Of a stretch of 64,000 bases of DNA, positions 1-12,602 are shown one piece after another. How positions within the stretch are numbered: position 1 is the stretch's first letter; every line of letters starts with the position of its first letter. Below the pieces are notes generated by a model. The model did no database searches. It saw only the letters and a list, made by a program, of their open reading frames with translations, and was not told where the DNA came from. The position numbers and the translations under genes are program-made. Origin of the DNA: Theobroma cacao (Eukaryota; Streptophyta; Magnoliopsida; Malvales; Malvaceae); contig NC_030851.1 of the NCBI RefSeq assembly GCF_000208745.1, positions 35,944,091-36,008,090 on the forward strand, written 5' to 3'.

Positions 1-607
1 TAAATATGAAGAAAACCCAAATTAATAAAAAAAAGTCAAATTAAAGAATACAAGAAGAAGATAAAAAAAGAAGAAAGAAAAAGAAAAATGGGAGATTTCG
101 ATCCATAATTTCAAATGATGAAGAAGCAGAGCTAGAAGAAAGAGTAGCGACTTTAGCAAAATGGAGAAGAAACAACAAACCCTCAACCCCAAAAACGATA
201 CTTTGCTTCTAATTGTGAGTAATTTTTTTAAAAAATAATAGATAAAAATATCTTTAAATACATTATAGAGTGCAATATAATATGATTGTATTAATTTTGA
301 ATTGTAATCATATTACATCTATTAACTGTAATATAATTACATTATAATATTATATTATAATAATCTATTAAAAAATAAATATTATAATATAATTTAATTA
401 AGTACATTATAAATAAGAACGTGACTTTACATCCCTGGTACCAAACGCATCCTAAATATCCGGTCGCCAAAAATTCAAGGACATTCCAATTATCCAGCGA
501 GTGAACAAAGGCACTGCCGAGCTCCTAAGTTCTAGTTATAGGGAGAAAAATCTGAAAAACCCCACACGCAAAACCCTGCTTTTCAATCCCACTGTTTTTG
601 GCCAAAA
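1..607. other. Upstream region of the armadillo-repeat gene
   Basis: No gene is seen here. Positions 220-420 are very AT-rich, with several overlapping inverted segments built on ATTACA/TGTAAT. They are followed at about 437-453 by GGTACCAAACGCATCC, which resembles the end of a small non-autonomous hAT-like element, although no matching left end could be fixed. Positions 455-607 are less AT-rich and probably hold the promoter and 5' leader of the gene starting at 608. Confidence 0.4.
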
Positions 608-3600
608 ATGATTGCATCAACTCTCTCAACTCACTTTAATATCAAGCTGCCTAATCCTCAGCAAGCATTTACACCCTCCAGCAGCATGGAAGCTATGTCC
701 GTAAAACCCAGAAGAAAAAACTCTTCCTTTTCAGCAAAGTTTCGTCATTTGCATCATTACCATCATCTTTGGAGCAGTTTCTTCAAACCCAACTCGTGTT
801 CCGTCCGTACGGTCCTCAGCAAAGTCAGTGGTGATGGTGGTATGGTTGATGCCACTCCGCAGGAGCCTGCTGCAGTTTCTGTAAGTTTTAAAGTCTAAGA
901 TTCTTTGTTTCTCATCTGGGTCCTCATAATTTGATTTGAAAGTTTTTTTCTGTTAGTTGTTTTTGCTCTCTTTTTTTTTTTTGAGTTTTATATTAATGGA
1001 AAGAAAGATGTTTCTCAATTAGAAAGTAGAACCTTTATGGTTTCAGAATGTGAATGATTGGTCAAATGAAGTGCGTTTGAAACTTGTTAGTATCGCATTC
1101 ATCGGAATACGAAATGGGGAATTAGACCAGATATTGGTAGGAATACAGTTTTGGTTCAGGACAAAAAATTGGAAATTTATTTTTAGATAGAATGTACCAC
1201 AGAGCTACAACGACAACAAATAGGAAGCCTTTCACCACCATGAGGGGTCGGCTATATAGATAATAATGCGTCACTGTTCCCTGTTTAAAACCATATCCGC
1301 AGAATGTATCATAGAGCTGTTACAGAAAAATGGGGTGTAAGGAGCTTTTGCCAAAATTGTACTGAAGAATGGAAGTCAAATTTTGGTTATCAAGCAGTCC
1401 GAACAATGAGCTTGATAAAATGCTATACATTAAAGGTTTGTAGGTTTTTTAAGCACTTTTTGAATTGGGAGGGGAGGATTCAACATTTGAAAGGTGCAAT
1501 AAGGAGTCTATGCTCTATGCAGAACAGATTAAATGTTATAATTTCCCTGGTGGGCAGTCAGGGGAGACTTTAATTTTTAATCGCCCTGAGCTTGGCCTTT
1601 AGACCTGTCTGGTTAAGCCTCCAACTTCTTATTCATATGTTTAAGCTTGAAGCATTTGATGATCCCAAAAAATATAACATGGTTATTTTTGGTCTGTTTT
1701 TCCTTTAGTTTTGATATGTACTTACAATTACAACTATTATTTTATTCTTGCCCTTGCGCCCCCCCCCCCCTACCGGCCCCCAACTCCCCTTTCTTTCTTT
1801 CTTTCTTTTTTTATTTCTTAAAAGAAATGTCTATTAATCTAAGATGCAGACAACGGAATGATACAGCTTGTTATGCTAATTCCAGGATGCTGAAGAAATA
1901 AACAGTAGTTCTTCTACTTTAGGTGACAACTATGTGGCCTTATTTGTACGGATGCTTGGGCTTGACCATGATCCTCTTGACCGAGAACAGGCAGTAATGG
2001 CACTATGGAAATATTCACTAGGTGGAAAGAAGTGCATTGATGCCATTATGCAGTTTCAGGGTTGCGTAAACTTAACTGTAAACCTTCTTAGCTCTGAATC
2101 TAGTGCTACATGTGAAGCAGCTGCTGGTCTTCTACGATCGATATCTTCAATCAATTTATACAGAGGTTTAGTGGCAGAAAGTGGAGCAATAGAAGAGATA
2201 ACTGGTTTGCTGAGTCGACCTTCCTTGACTTCTGAGGTACAGAGGAGGTATTTCACCTTTGAAAATTTCACCATATTTATCTTGTTTGTAGAAATTTGAG
2301 ATATATTATGAACTCACTTTTTCAGGTTAAGGAGCAAAGTATGTGTGCTTTGTGGAACTTGTCTGTGGATGAGAAACTTAGAGTGAAAATTGCAAATATT
2401 GATATCCTACCATTGCTAATCAATTGTCTAGATGATAATGACATAAAAGTGAAGGAAGCAGCTGGTGGAGTTTTGGCAAATTTGGCCTTGAGCAATTGTA
2501 ATCACAAGATAATCGTTGAAGCTGGTGTCATTCCAAAACTGGTGAGGATCTGTGTTCTCTTTGCCGAATTGGCAATGGTTGTTTTCTAATGAAGTGACTG
2601 AATGCGTTTCTGGTTAGATGCTAAAATGGTAACTAAAATATAGTGACTTTAATTATTGAAGAGCAATTGTTTCCTCGAACGAAGTGCTCTCTCTCCTCAT
2701 GAACAGATTTGGGGCACTTCATTGAGTTTTGCTCTCTTATTGATGGGTTGACCTGATTTCTTTTATTCTGACCGAGAAGGCAGAGGAAAGAATATGACAA
2801 TTTTCTGGTCTACCCTCATTATGCAGAAAGCTTATTTGACATAATAACAAAAACTTGTTCATTCTGGTGCATCCTTTTCTCATCTATTGTTTGTAAAGCT
2901 TTACTATGGTTACTAAAATCAAAATGATGTGAGTAGCATGTCAAAATCGTCAATCTAAATGGTCTTGTAAGATATTGTTTATATAAATGATGCCTTCACT
3001 AGGGAACTTATTTTGTTTGCCATCTTGTGGCTATGTTCTCGTTGACTTATACATCTTCTTGCCTTGCATGCACTGCACCTTATACCAAGTTTTAACCTCT
3101 GAAATTCAATATATTTGACTGGTCTTTATCAAGCTCATCAAATTCAATTTTACTAGTAGATTATGCTTAAGAATCACCTAGAGATGAACTGGATCCATTG
3201 TTATTGACTCATTTTAGGACATGGAAGGCTGTACTGTATGATTGTGATTGGAATGACCTGAAAATTTAACAATAGTTCAACTAAATTTCGATGGGACTCT
3301 TGAAATGTTCTTATTTAAAATGCAGGCAAAGCTCTTAAAAATTGATGTGGAAGGATCTAAAGTGATTCAGAAGGAAGCTAGAAATGCATTGTTGGAACTT
3401 GCTAAGGATCCTTATTATAGAATTCTTGTCATAGAGGAGGGTCTGGTTCCTGTGCCCATGGTTGGTGCTGATGCATACAAGTCTTTCAGGCCACAACTAT
3501 ATTCATGGCCTACTATGCCAGATGGTACAGAGATTGAGCAGACTTCAAAAGGTCCTTCCAGGTTTGGTGCTTCTGAATTACTTCTTGGGTTAAATGTTGA

Positions 3601-6600
3601 CAAGAATGTTGACATTGAGGAAGCTAAAATTAATGCAATAGTTGGACGGACACAGCAACAGTTTCTTGCTCGTATAGGGGCTATTGAATTGAATGATGGA
3701 AAAAAATCTCAGGCTGAATTCCCCACTGATCAGCGACTTGCTCTTCTCCCATGGATGGATGGTGTGGCTCGATTAGTTTTGATTCTTGGGCTTGATGATG
3801 AGGTTGCCTTATCAAGGGCTGCAGAGTCAATTGCTGATTCATCTATCAATGAACATATGCGGACTTCATTCAAGGAAGCTGGTGCCATCAAGCATTTGAT
3901 TCAGCTTTTAGACCACAACAGTGGTGCTGTCAGATCAGCTGTGACCCACGCTTTGGAGAGGTTGTCTGTCAGGTATTTTGTTCCCCATGTTTTAAGTCTT
4001 CACACTATGCTCAGTCTTGCTAGCTAATGCTTTAGGTTCTAAGTGGGGAAATTTTGACAAAGGAGCTGATTTTTCTTGAAGTCCACATTGACCCAGATTT
4101 TGGCCTTTTCCTTTAGCTCACGATAGTGTTGTATAGATTAGTGAGTCAATTTTTTTTTTTTATGGTTTAAATTTAAAATGCTGATGTGAGAGTTTTTAGT
4201 GAGCCTTCTGGTGCTCTCTCCTATATGCTTCTTAAACCCTCTGTATAAACATAACTCCCAGGGTTACTGTTTGGATATGGAAGCAAGCTTACATGTCTGG
4301 TCTCTTTACTTAATTAACTATAATGAACGACTTAATTAACTATAATGAACGGTCTATATGTGTCTGGAATCTATTGATGGTCCCACTAGAGTGGGGTCTA
4401 GTCTTAAATTTTAATATTTTGTTGTGAACTGGAGCATCAGTAAAATCCTGCAGTCGGCAAATGACCTGGCTGATTAGCTGGCTAAAGCCAGGACTATGAG
4501 AACTGGTGATCTCTTATGGGTATTTCATGAAGGGGTAAATGGCACATAATGTTTTTTCCCTTGTCGCTGCTTCCTGCATACTCGATGTGTTTTATTGCTT
4601 GTTCACAGGGGAAGTGTGGACTGCTAGGATATGGCTTTCAGTTTTCTACTTTTGTCCATCTTGTGAATGGATGGATCTGTATAGTCTTTGATCACATTTT
4701 TTTGTCCTCCCCATATCTTGCAAAAGGGTCTGTACAGGGACTTTGTTTTTTGTTTTTGTGGTTTCTGTGCTTTGCTTCTGGTGGTTCTGGATTGTATTGG
4801 ACTGTGATGGTTTGATGGATATGGGGTGCTATGGAACTTTTTTGTCATCCATAGCTTTTGCTGTATTTTGGGGATGACTCTCCATCCCTTTTACATGTGA
4901 ATAATACATCAGCTATTCTATACACACACACACAGTTTTATGCATGATTTCTCGATTTGCTTTGTGGGTATTGATGCTGGTATCCGGTCATATTGCCTCA
5001 GCTTTGTGTTATGAAACCTTTTTTCTTTATTGAACACTGAGCATCATGCCATTGTCTTTGAATGTATCCTCATATTCACTTTTCTTTAATTTGATTATTA
5101 ATGATTTATAGTTTCTGGAGTTAAAGTATTATCATCTCTGCGCTTGATATCTCAATTCTTAAATCAGATAAATTGTTTCTGAAGTTCTTTGCTGCAGCTC
5201 TGGTGATTGTGAGGTACTTGAAGCTGAAGGTATTTTACATCCTTTAGTCAGTACTCTGAAGCACTCGGAGAACTCTGAAAGCTTGATGGAAAAGGTACAG
5301 GCTATCTTTATTTTCTCAAGAGATAATTTGGAATAATTCTAGTTTGATAATGGTTATGACAAGGATTATTGCTGAACTGCAGACCTTGGATATACTTGCT
5401 AGGATTTTAGACCCTAGTAAAGAAATGAAATCAAAGGTAAGTCAATCCTTTCTTGCATCTTCATGTAAATGAGAAAAATACAATTTTACATCTGTAGTTT
5501 GTTCTTGAGGCTTGGACCCTTTGAGGTGTCCTCTGTTAATGGCAGGGCCTATGGTGTTAACATTTTAATTAAAAGATCCTTTTGCATTTTTATTAATATT
5601 TGTTGTCTTATTAAAAAGGTTAACATCATAACTCCTTGCCAGTAACAAAGCAACCTCAATGGTTCAAAGTGTTCAAAACACAGACACACACGAAGAGGAG
5701 GTTTGAACAAAACAGGACAGCAACAGATAGTGGACATGTACTTTGCCCTGGATTTTTCTATTGACTTACATACTATTACATTCTAGTTCTATGACGGACC
5801 AGTTAATGGTTCAAAAAAAGGTCTAGATGCTTCAAGGAGGCTTGATGCTTTTGTTGGATTGACTGAAGACAGGCCAGTGTCAATAATGGAATCCAGGTTT
5901 CTCCCTCTTCCTTCTGTTATCTATGTTTCTTTTAAAACTGATGGTTCATCATTATGGCCTCCTTCCTTTCCTATGTGGTGTTTACTATTGGATTATTGTT
6001 GTTTGTCCCTAAATGATTACTTACTCTGGATGAAAAACCTGGAGAGAACCCATTGGGCAGCTTATTGATGTTTGCCTCTTGTTGTGCTCTCTTTCTATGT
6101 AGATCCCTTTCTCATGGTACTGCAGGGTTTTGAAGTTTTATCGCTTTTAGCCCTCTTGGTTCTATCTCTTCTTTCCTCAATTTCCTCTAATTTCTCCCTA
6201 AGTTGATTCCCTCCCTTTCCCTCTGTTTTCCCTCTATTCTCTACTTTCTCTTTCCCCACACAATAAATGGTTTGGAGAAAAAGAACTAAATATCGAAAAT
6301 AAAGATGGCTATTTTAAGGTTGCTGGTGGTTCTGGTAAGAATATACATCTAAGTCAATTGTTGGTTTCTTTTGTTTCTTGAAATGAAAGAAAAAGAAATT
6401 AGTTTATGCTGTTTTCTTCTCCTCTTCTTCTTTCTTTTTCTCCTTGAGGCTTTATTTCACTACAAAAGGTTTCATGTTTCAGTATATTGATGTTGAACCC
6501 TTAGGTTCTTAAAAGTTACACTGACCAGTTGTATATGTTGGAAAACTTTTATAGGAAAGAATTGCTGGACTCTGCTGTCATTACTCGCCTTATTGAGATT

Positions 6601-8995
6601 CTGAAGACATCATCGTCAAACCTGCAAAGAAAAGCAGCTTCTATCTTGGAATTCATGACAATTATTGAACCAAGCATGGAAACGATAATGACAGTTGATA
6701 TATCATCTGGTCTGGATGCTGTTTTTCAACAAAAAGTTCTAAAAGGTAAGGGTAATAATTCTTTTAGTTGAAACACTTAAGCTGTAGAGAAGTACCTTGT
6801 TTGGACTTGAAACAAAATAATGCTCTTGGAAGGAGGATATGTCTTCACCCTATCCTCTTTTGTGTTTTGCTCGTGTAGTCGAAAAGGAAGAGAACATTTT
6901 CAAGTTTTAATAACAAGCAGTTTAGCTGTCCAGGAAATTGAAGGTCCACAAAAGAAAAAGGGAACCTTTTCTGGTTGTTTTATATGATGCTTTAACCATT
7001 GTAGAGTTAAGGTGGATTCTCATTTTAAATTTAGCCCCTTCTAGTTAAGTTTTTCTTTGTTTTCCTCATATAGGTGAAAAACGAGAAAACATTTTCTAGT
7101 TCCAAATATAAGTAGTTCAGCTGCCTAGGAAGTGAGGTCCATAGAAAAGAGAAATATTTTATGTTTTATCATTATGCAATTAAGGTGGACTTGCGTTCCA
7201 AATTTAGGTTCTCTTGCTTAGATTTCCCTTTGGTTTTAGGTTATGGACCTTCAAAGCAAATTGAAACTCCGCTTGAATTTTAAGTTCTTGTTGCTCAATC
7301 TGCAATTTCCATATGGGTATTAGTTCATGGTATTAACAAAAGCCACACAGTTTTTAAAGTCTAAATTTCAAGCATCTTTCTTTAGATATAAATTATAGTT
7401 GATGGGATTTCTTTTGGGCATTTTGTGGGTAGCTGATTCTTTGCAACTGAGTCCAATGCTTCTCCTTTATTTCTTGTTAAATGTAAATGCATGTCACCAT
7501 CTACTTTTGAGGGAGTTCTCTCACTCTCTCTCCCTCTCTTGCATGTGCATTTTGCTTTTCCCGTCTAAAAAGGACTTTACTACGAGCCAGTTACCATTTT
7601 CTTTGTCTCCACTTTGGCAATTGGCAATTGAGACTCTACTTATTAAAGAAAGAGATTGCTCGTTTCCAGAAATATCGTGCCTTCTGCCTTTTGAATGCAC
7701 TGGTAATTGCAGTTCTTTTCCTACGCATTTTGCAAGTTTGAGTGATATGCTCAAAGATGACTGCAAAATAACAACTTTCATATTCCTCATGTTTATAAGG
7801 ATTAATAAAAATTTGTCTTATCATGTTTGACTCTCCACAGTTTAACCTAGTGAAGGTATATACTGACCATAATGATGTTGCTGTCCACTTCTACATGCAA
7901 TTGAGCATCATAGCATTTCATATAGCGATAAAGAATCTAATTGTTAGGTTAATTGAAATGAGAGTTTCATGCTTTCATTTCTGTTGTAACACTATTTCAG
8001 TTTCTTGCTTTCGTTGACCAGAGTTTTCTTGTCAATTCGTAACCGAAGAAATATTTCTTGCATCTGTTCTTGTAAACAATGCAGTACACTGAAATGGAAT
8101 AGTTACAATTGCTTTTTGGCACAAGTTTCTTTGAAATGATTGTGAAGTATCAATTAGTTCCTTCATGTAGATTAATTTGGAATGATTTGGGAAGTATCCA
8201 ATAATTTTCCCCCCCTTTTGAAAGTTGCAACATGTAGATTCATTCGGAGGTACCTGGGCCTAGTTTTAATGCCTTCCCCAATAGCATGGGATAATTTTAT
8301 TTAATAGACAATGTGTTTATAGTCGGATTGTTTTAGCAATACATTTGGTATTGGCAGACATGGAAGCTGATGTAGAAGGTCAGGAACTTGACAAATATGC
8401 TCTTGAACTTGAGGAAGCTGGCCTAGCAGTCTCTGCAGCATCAAGGCTACTAACCAAACTTCTTGAGTCTGAGCAGTTTTGCCAAAAAGTGGATTCTGAC
8501 CATTTCACTAAATTACTCTGCAAAATCCTCAAGTCAGATATCCCTCTTCACAACAAAGATTGGGTTGCTGCTTGCCTTGTTAAACTGAGCTCTTTTTCTG
8601 GTCCTAATGTAGATTTTGAGAATCCAGTCAACATGGAGGTAACTCTTTATGAGACAATCCCAAGACTTTTAGAGCAGATAAAATTGAGTCTTTCTCCAGA
8701 AGCACAGGAAGCTGCTGTTGTTGAACTTAACAGAATAATTTCTGAAGGGGTGGTGGATTCCACTCGAGCTGTTGCGTCTGAGGGGGGTATATTTCCACTG
8801 GTGAAGCTTATTGAAGAAGGGAGTGAGAGGGCAGTCGAAGCAGCCTTATCAATACTGTATAATCTGAGCATGGACAGTGAGAATCATTCAGCAATCATAG
8901 CTGCTGGAGCAGTGCCAGCATTAAGGAGGATTGTTTTATCTCAAAGATCACATTGGACACGGGCACTTCGTCTACTGAGGAATCTGCCGGTATGA
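608..8995 (+). CDS. Armadillo-repeat protein, probably plastid-targeted (9 exons, 858 aa)
   Basis: Exons read by eye: 608-880, 1886-2236, 2326-2541, 3326-3972, 5198-5294, 5383-5436, 5787-5896, 6555-6745 and 8358-8995. Every intron is GT-AG and every join keeps frame, giving 2577 nt and 858 residues. Residues 1 to about 70 are rich in Ser, Lys, Arg and His with almost no acidic residues, as in chloroplast transit peptides. After that come repeated helical armadillo-like units, for example KEQSMCALWNLSVDEKLR, VKEAAGGVLANLALSN, EAGAIKHLIQLLDHNSGAVR and AVEAALSILYNLS. These units form protein-binding superhelices. I see no U-box, kinase or other catalytic domain. Length and layout fit the single-copy plant family typified by Arabidopsis At1g23180, whose role I do not know. 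The start is the first ATG after an apparent leader. The gene model is well supported, but the function is unassigned. Confidence 0.88.
4309..4352 (+). repeat. 22-bp perfect tandem duplication in intron 4
   Basis: The unit beginning CTTAATTAACTATAATGAAC occurs twice back to back (4309-4330 and 4331-4352). The copies differ only at the last base or not at all. It lies inside the 1.2-kb intron 4 of the armadillo-repeat gene, away from the splice sites, and is a likely length polymorphism. Confidence 0.85.
6878..7238 (+). repeat. Diverged tandem duplication in intron 8
   Basis: About 6878-7063 and 7074-7238 are old tandem copies of a block of about 175 bp. Aligned landmarks include GAGAACATTTTC versus GAAAACATTTTC, AAGCAGTTTAGCTG versus AAGTAGTTCAGCTG, GAAGGTCCACA versus GAGGTCCATA, and TTAAGGTGGATT versus TTAAGGTGGACT. 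It sits in the 1.6-kb intron 8 of the armadillo-repeat gene and has no coding capacity. Confidence 0.7.
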
Positions 8996-9923
8996 TGGCA
9001 AAACTGAGTATTAGGTTTTCTGGACCATTGTACAGATCTTGTAAATCATTTTTGTTCTATTCTGGAGCCATTTATATGAAGTTTTGAAATTCACATTGGT
9101 ATAATTTACATTGGAAGTCCATAGTGTCTATGTGACAAGGTTTGTGCTCAATTCCTTGCCATTTTTCCCACTCCATTTGGACTCAACACTCATGTCGATC
9201 TCTTGAAAGCCCTTGATGGTAAATAGATTTTGTCCTCAAGAAATCAACTGATTGCTGCGCTACCAAAGCAGCAAATATTTTCATTTGTAAGCTATATATG
9301 ACAATGAAACGGTCATAAGAGAATCGGTAATGAAGAATTTTACATTATGGTGATGGCGTTTAGCATTAATGATCTGATGGTGGGTTCAATCCGGCTGATT
9401 TGTGTGTGTAGGAATTTCTGCTTCAGCCTCTGTTTACTTTGGCACTAACATGTTGTATAGCTTTAGCAACCAACATGTTATAGGAGCTGCTATGCAAGGT
9501 TAACGTTATCCCAAATTCCCTCGTCTTGAAATCAGGAGAAATCATTTCCAAATAATTTAAGCAAGAGAACATCTTATCATAGTAACGATTGATGGTGTCT
9601 CCAATGGGTTAGCGAGATTTATGAAATGGGAAAATGTTTGTCTTATATCACATTTGTCAAAACTATAAAAGTAACGACAGGCAATAGAAAAGATTTGAGA
9701 CTGGTTTAAGATAATAGCTGCGACGGTACATAGGCTTGCAAGGGTTGGCGGTATTTCTTTGAGGTCGTGTACCTACTGCTTCCAATGTTGTACCTTAATA
9801 TCTTTTCGAGATATTTCTGCTTCATCACTGGCTAGCCAGCTTGGTAGTTTTGTAAGTTATCCTTTGACAGTTAGCAGAGCAAACTAACAAAACCAAAACA
9901 CGAAACACAGACACCAAAAGAGC
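8996..9923. other. Intergenic region between the armadillo-repeat gene and the CRR3-like gene
   Basis: It holds the 3' untranslated region of the upstream gene and the promoter and leader of the CRR3-like gene. No open frame, RNA gene or repeat is recognised. Confidence 0.5.
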
Positions 9924-10736
9924 ATGGCTTGCTTATCTTGCACTTCCATTTCCATGCCCAAAGCTGTTGCTCATCCCCTGGCGTCTCTTACCGACAACCC
10001 GTCTCCTCCCCAAGAAGTCAAATCAAATCCTAAACCAAGAACTACAACTCGACCCAGAAAAAGGAGACAACGTTTGCACAAGCAAAAGCCGCAGCCTCCT
10101 TCAATCATCCAAATTGAACGTGCCATTGGTGCAGGCTCCTTCAGGGACGCTGACTCCAGGCATATTAATTCTCAGCTCTTTCTTTCTTTTAACTGTTTCT
10201 CAATCGTGTAACTGGTGTTGATGTTTGTATTTTCAATGACACAAAAAGTTCATTCATCATTTTATGAACATGGTTTGTTTGTCCTGTCTGTCAATCATGT
10301 TCTTTACAATTTCTTCTTTTGATGTTGCGTCTCTCATTCTATGTTTTTTTCCTAATGGGAAGTTGAGAATAAAGTTGATTGAGATGGGGTTGGTAATTCC
10401 AGTTTCTTTTGTTAAACCTCGTCAGTGATTTGGAGAATCGGAGGAGAACAGTATTTGATGGGCTTTTGCCAATTACTGGTGGTAAATTTGAAGGAGAAAT
10501 TGAGAAGAAGCTCCGCGAGACTGGGGAGTGGATTGGTAGCAGAACTGAAGCAACCTTTCGTTCCTGCGGTATATGAATTTCTTTCTCTAACTGATAAAAT
10601 GATTGGATTATGTTTAAAAAGTTAAAGGTCTTGCAATTGAGTATTAAGATAACTTTTGTTACTAAAGTTGGTGTTTAAGTTGAGATTACAATATGATATT
10701 CATCATTTCTCCTCTTCCGGCTTGGGGGAAAGTCTA

Positions 10737-10772
<36 letters not shown>

Positions 10773-12000
10773 ATGTACGAAGTATGCACTATGTATGACT
10801 GGCCAAGAAATTCAATGTGAACTGTGTGATTACTATTTTGGATGTTAAATTGTTGACTAAATTGAACTCCATAAGCAAGTAACTCAATAGAAACTATTGT
10901 AGTTGACTCAGATGTCATTGCCTACTTTGTTAGTTTCTGAACAGAGAAATTTACCCTTTATCTTTTCTTTCAGAAAAAAATTAGTTCTAATTACCCTGCA
11001 ACTATAAAGTTCAAACTTATAGTGCTTGAGTTTATGCCTGTATTATGAACCACATCCAAAATATGCAGGTCTACACCTCATTCCGAGACAATTTGTGGTG
11101 TTGCTTATTGTTCCTTACATTTTCCCATTAGTAGATTATAACCTCAGTTCTATAGTCTCAACCTCAGTATCTTCCTAAATGCACATTTCCTCCCTTATTT
11201 TTGTATTTTCATGGGGTAGAGATTCAGATAAATTGTAGCTAAGGAAATCCTTACTGCTTCTACAGTCCTGTGAACTCTGAAAATTGGGACCGCCCTTTAG
11301 TTACTTTGTCTCATTGGGTCTATGTTTTGGTCTTCACTGGATGCAGGGATGCTAAGCTTCGGCTTATGTCCTTTTGGGCGGTTATGCCATGATGGATATC
11401 GCATCCTCTTTTATTAATAAAACTTCTTATAATCTCTCAACAAAGGAGATTTAGATAAATAATATGTAAAGAAAATCTTCTTTTTTGTGCAGTAGCATAC
11501 ATGGTAGAGCTCCTACCATGTTAACTATGTTCTTCACTGTCTTTAAATATACTGCTTTTTTTGGAATTAAGAAACACTGAAGTTGAAAATGCACCTTCTA
11601 TTTTGTTCCTTCTATTTTGTTCATAGACAATTGACAAAAGAAGAAGGAAAAAAAAAAAGCAGATGTTGTAATGGTTGAGTGCTGCTTTCTTCCTTCAATT
11701 TCTTCTATCTGATATGGAAAACCCCAACCTACCCTCCTCTTTTATTAGATTGAACTTGGAACAGCCAAGTAGTACCAGTCTCGACTTCTAACAAAGAGTG
11801 CCCCCTTAGGGACTTCTAAGTTTCATTTTCATGATTGGGCTCATAATAGTTTTATGTTTGCCAAATGTTCTGCAGGAAGAAGAATTCTGTTGGTCGTGCT
11901 TCAATGGTTCCTACCAATTTGGGCCTTTTCTCTCCTGGTGGCTTCTGGAGTTATAAAGCTACCATTCAGCACACCTCTGATTGATGACCTCATCATGTGA
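9924..12000 (+). CDS. CRR3-like subunit/assembly factor of the chloroplast NDH complex (3 exons, 167 aa)
   Basis: Exons: 9924-10159, 10426-10568 and 11876-12000, totalling 504 nt with stop TGA at 11998-12000. The first 45 or so residues are rich in Ser, Thr and Pro with no acidic residues until later, like a plastid transit peptide. A basic stretch (RPRKRRQRLHKQK) follows, then the conserved IERAIGAGSFRDADS and the segment VFDGLLPITGG with EKKLRETGEWI. A single membrane span lies at about residues 130-150 (ILLVVLQWFLPIWAFSLLVA), and the protein ends in IDDLIM. Layout and length match CRR3 (chlororespiratory reduction 3), a small thylakoid protein needed for the NDH complex of cyclic electron flow. 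Exon 1 must end in AG before GC (10160-10161), so intron 1 looks GC-AG. Reading through instead gives 16 unrelated residues and a stop at about 10211. Family assignment is from motif memory only. Confidence 0.72.
10741..10770. repeat. (AT)n microsatellite
   Basis: Fifteen uninterrupted AT units in intron 2 of the CRR3-like gene. A likely polymorphic marker. Confidence 0.9.
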
Positions 12001-12549
12001 AACTAGATCCTAGATGTGATATGGTTTGTACACGTTAATTTGAAGCTTCTTGCTTGTTATGATGTGATCAAGGTCGTGCCCTGTCTATTAATAAATAATT
12101 GTAGTAAATCTTTATCATTTGGGTGTGTGTCATTGTATTTAAGGTGATGAATAGGAACATGTGTAAAAATTATGATATTTGTGACTATATCCTTTTATTA
12201 ATTATCAGGCTGCGAAGTATATTTCACATCATAACTGGGTATGCGTTATGATAATAGTATAAATCAAATTCTATGATGAGAATTATGTATCTCTAATATC
12301 TTATTTGATAGTGTGTTTGCAATCAAATTTGACAATAAGGATCAAACACAGTTTCTATTGCTCAATACATTATAGTACAGTAATAAAGGAAAAAGGAACG
12401 CACACACGTACACATTGATTTTGTTTGCAGAAGGTTCGGTGGAGCAGCCTAGCATTTTTAAATATTCCCGTCGTTGGCCAAGTAGGACCGCCGCAGGTTT
12501 GTCCAACGCCAAAACCCCAAAAGATTCCCTCATTTCCACATACTAATAT
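12001..12549. other. Intergenic region and promoter of the carboxypeptidase gene
   Basis: A short AT-rich spacer with no gene. The last 200 bp or so rise in GC and lead into the TATA box at 12550. Confidence 0.5.
12090..12095 (+). terminator. Probable polyadenylation signal of the CRR3-like gene
   Basis: AATAAA lies about 90 bp after the stop codon, the usual distance for a plant near-upstream element. The cleavage site itself cannot be seen. Confidence 0.45.
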
Positions 12550-12558
12550 TATAAAAAA
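12550..12558 (+). promoter_or_regulatory. TATA box of the SCPL gene
   Basis: TATAAAAAA lies 53 bp before the ATG at 12603. Plant transcription starts about 30 bp after the TATA box, near 12580-12585. This would leave almost no leader for the alternative ATG at 12582, so 12603 is the better start. Confidence 0.6.
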
Positions 12559-12602
12559 CAATCAACAAATTTCTCTGTCATTTGCTAGCATTTCTAACAA
12601 TA

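Noticed and set aside
7399..7830. 143-codon frame in intron 8 of the armadillo-repeat gene
   Set aside because: It sits inside an intron, has no domain, and the flanking exons join cleanly without it.
9380..9395. tRNA T-loop-like GGGTTCAATCC
   Set aside because: No matching acceptor, D or anticodon stems are found around it.
12582..12602. Alternative upstream ATG of the carboxypeptidase
   Set aside because: It is in frame but lies about 24 bp after the TATA box, at or before the expected transcription start. It would also put seven extra residues before the signal peptide.
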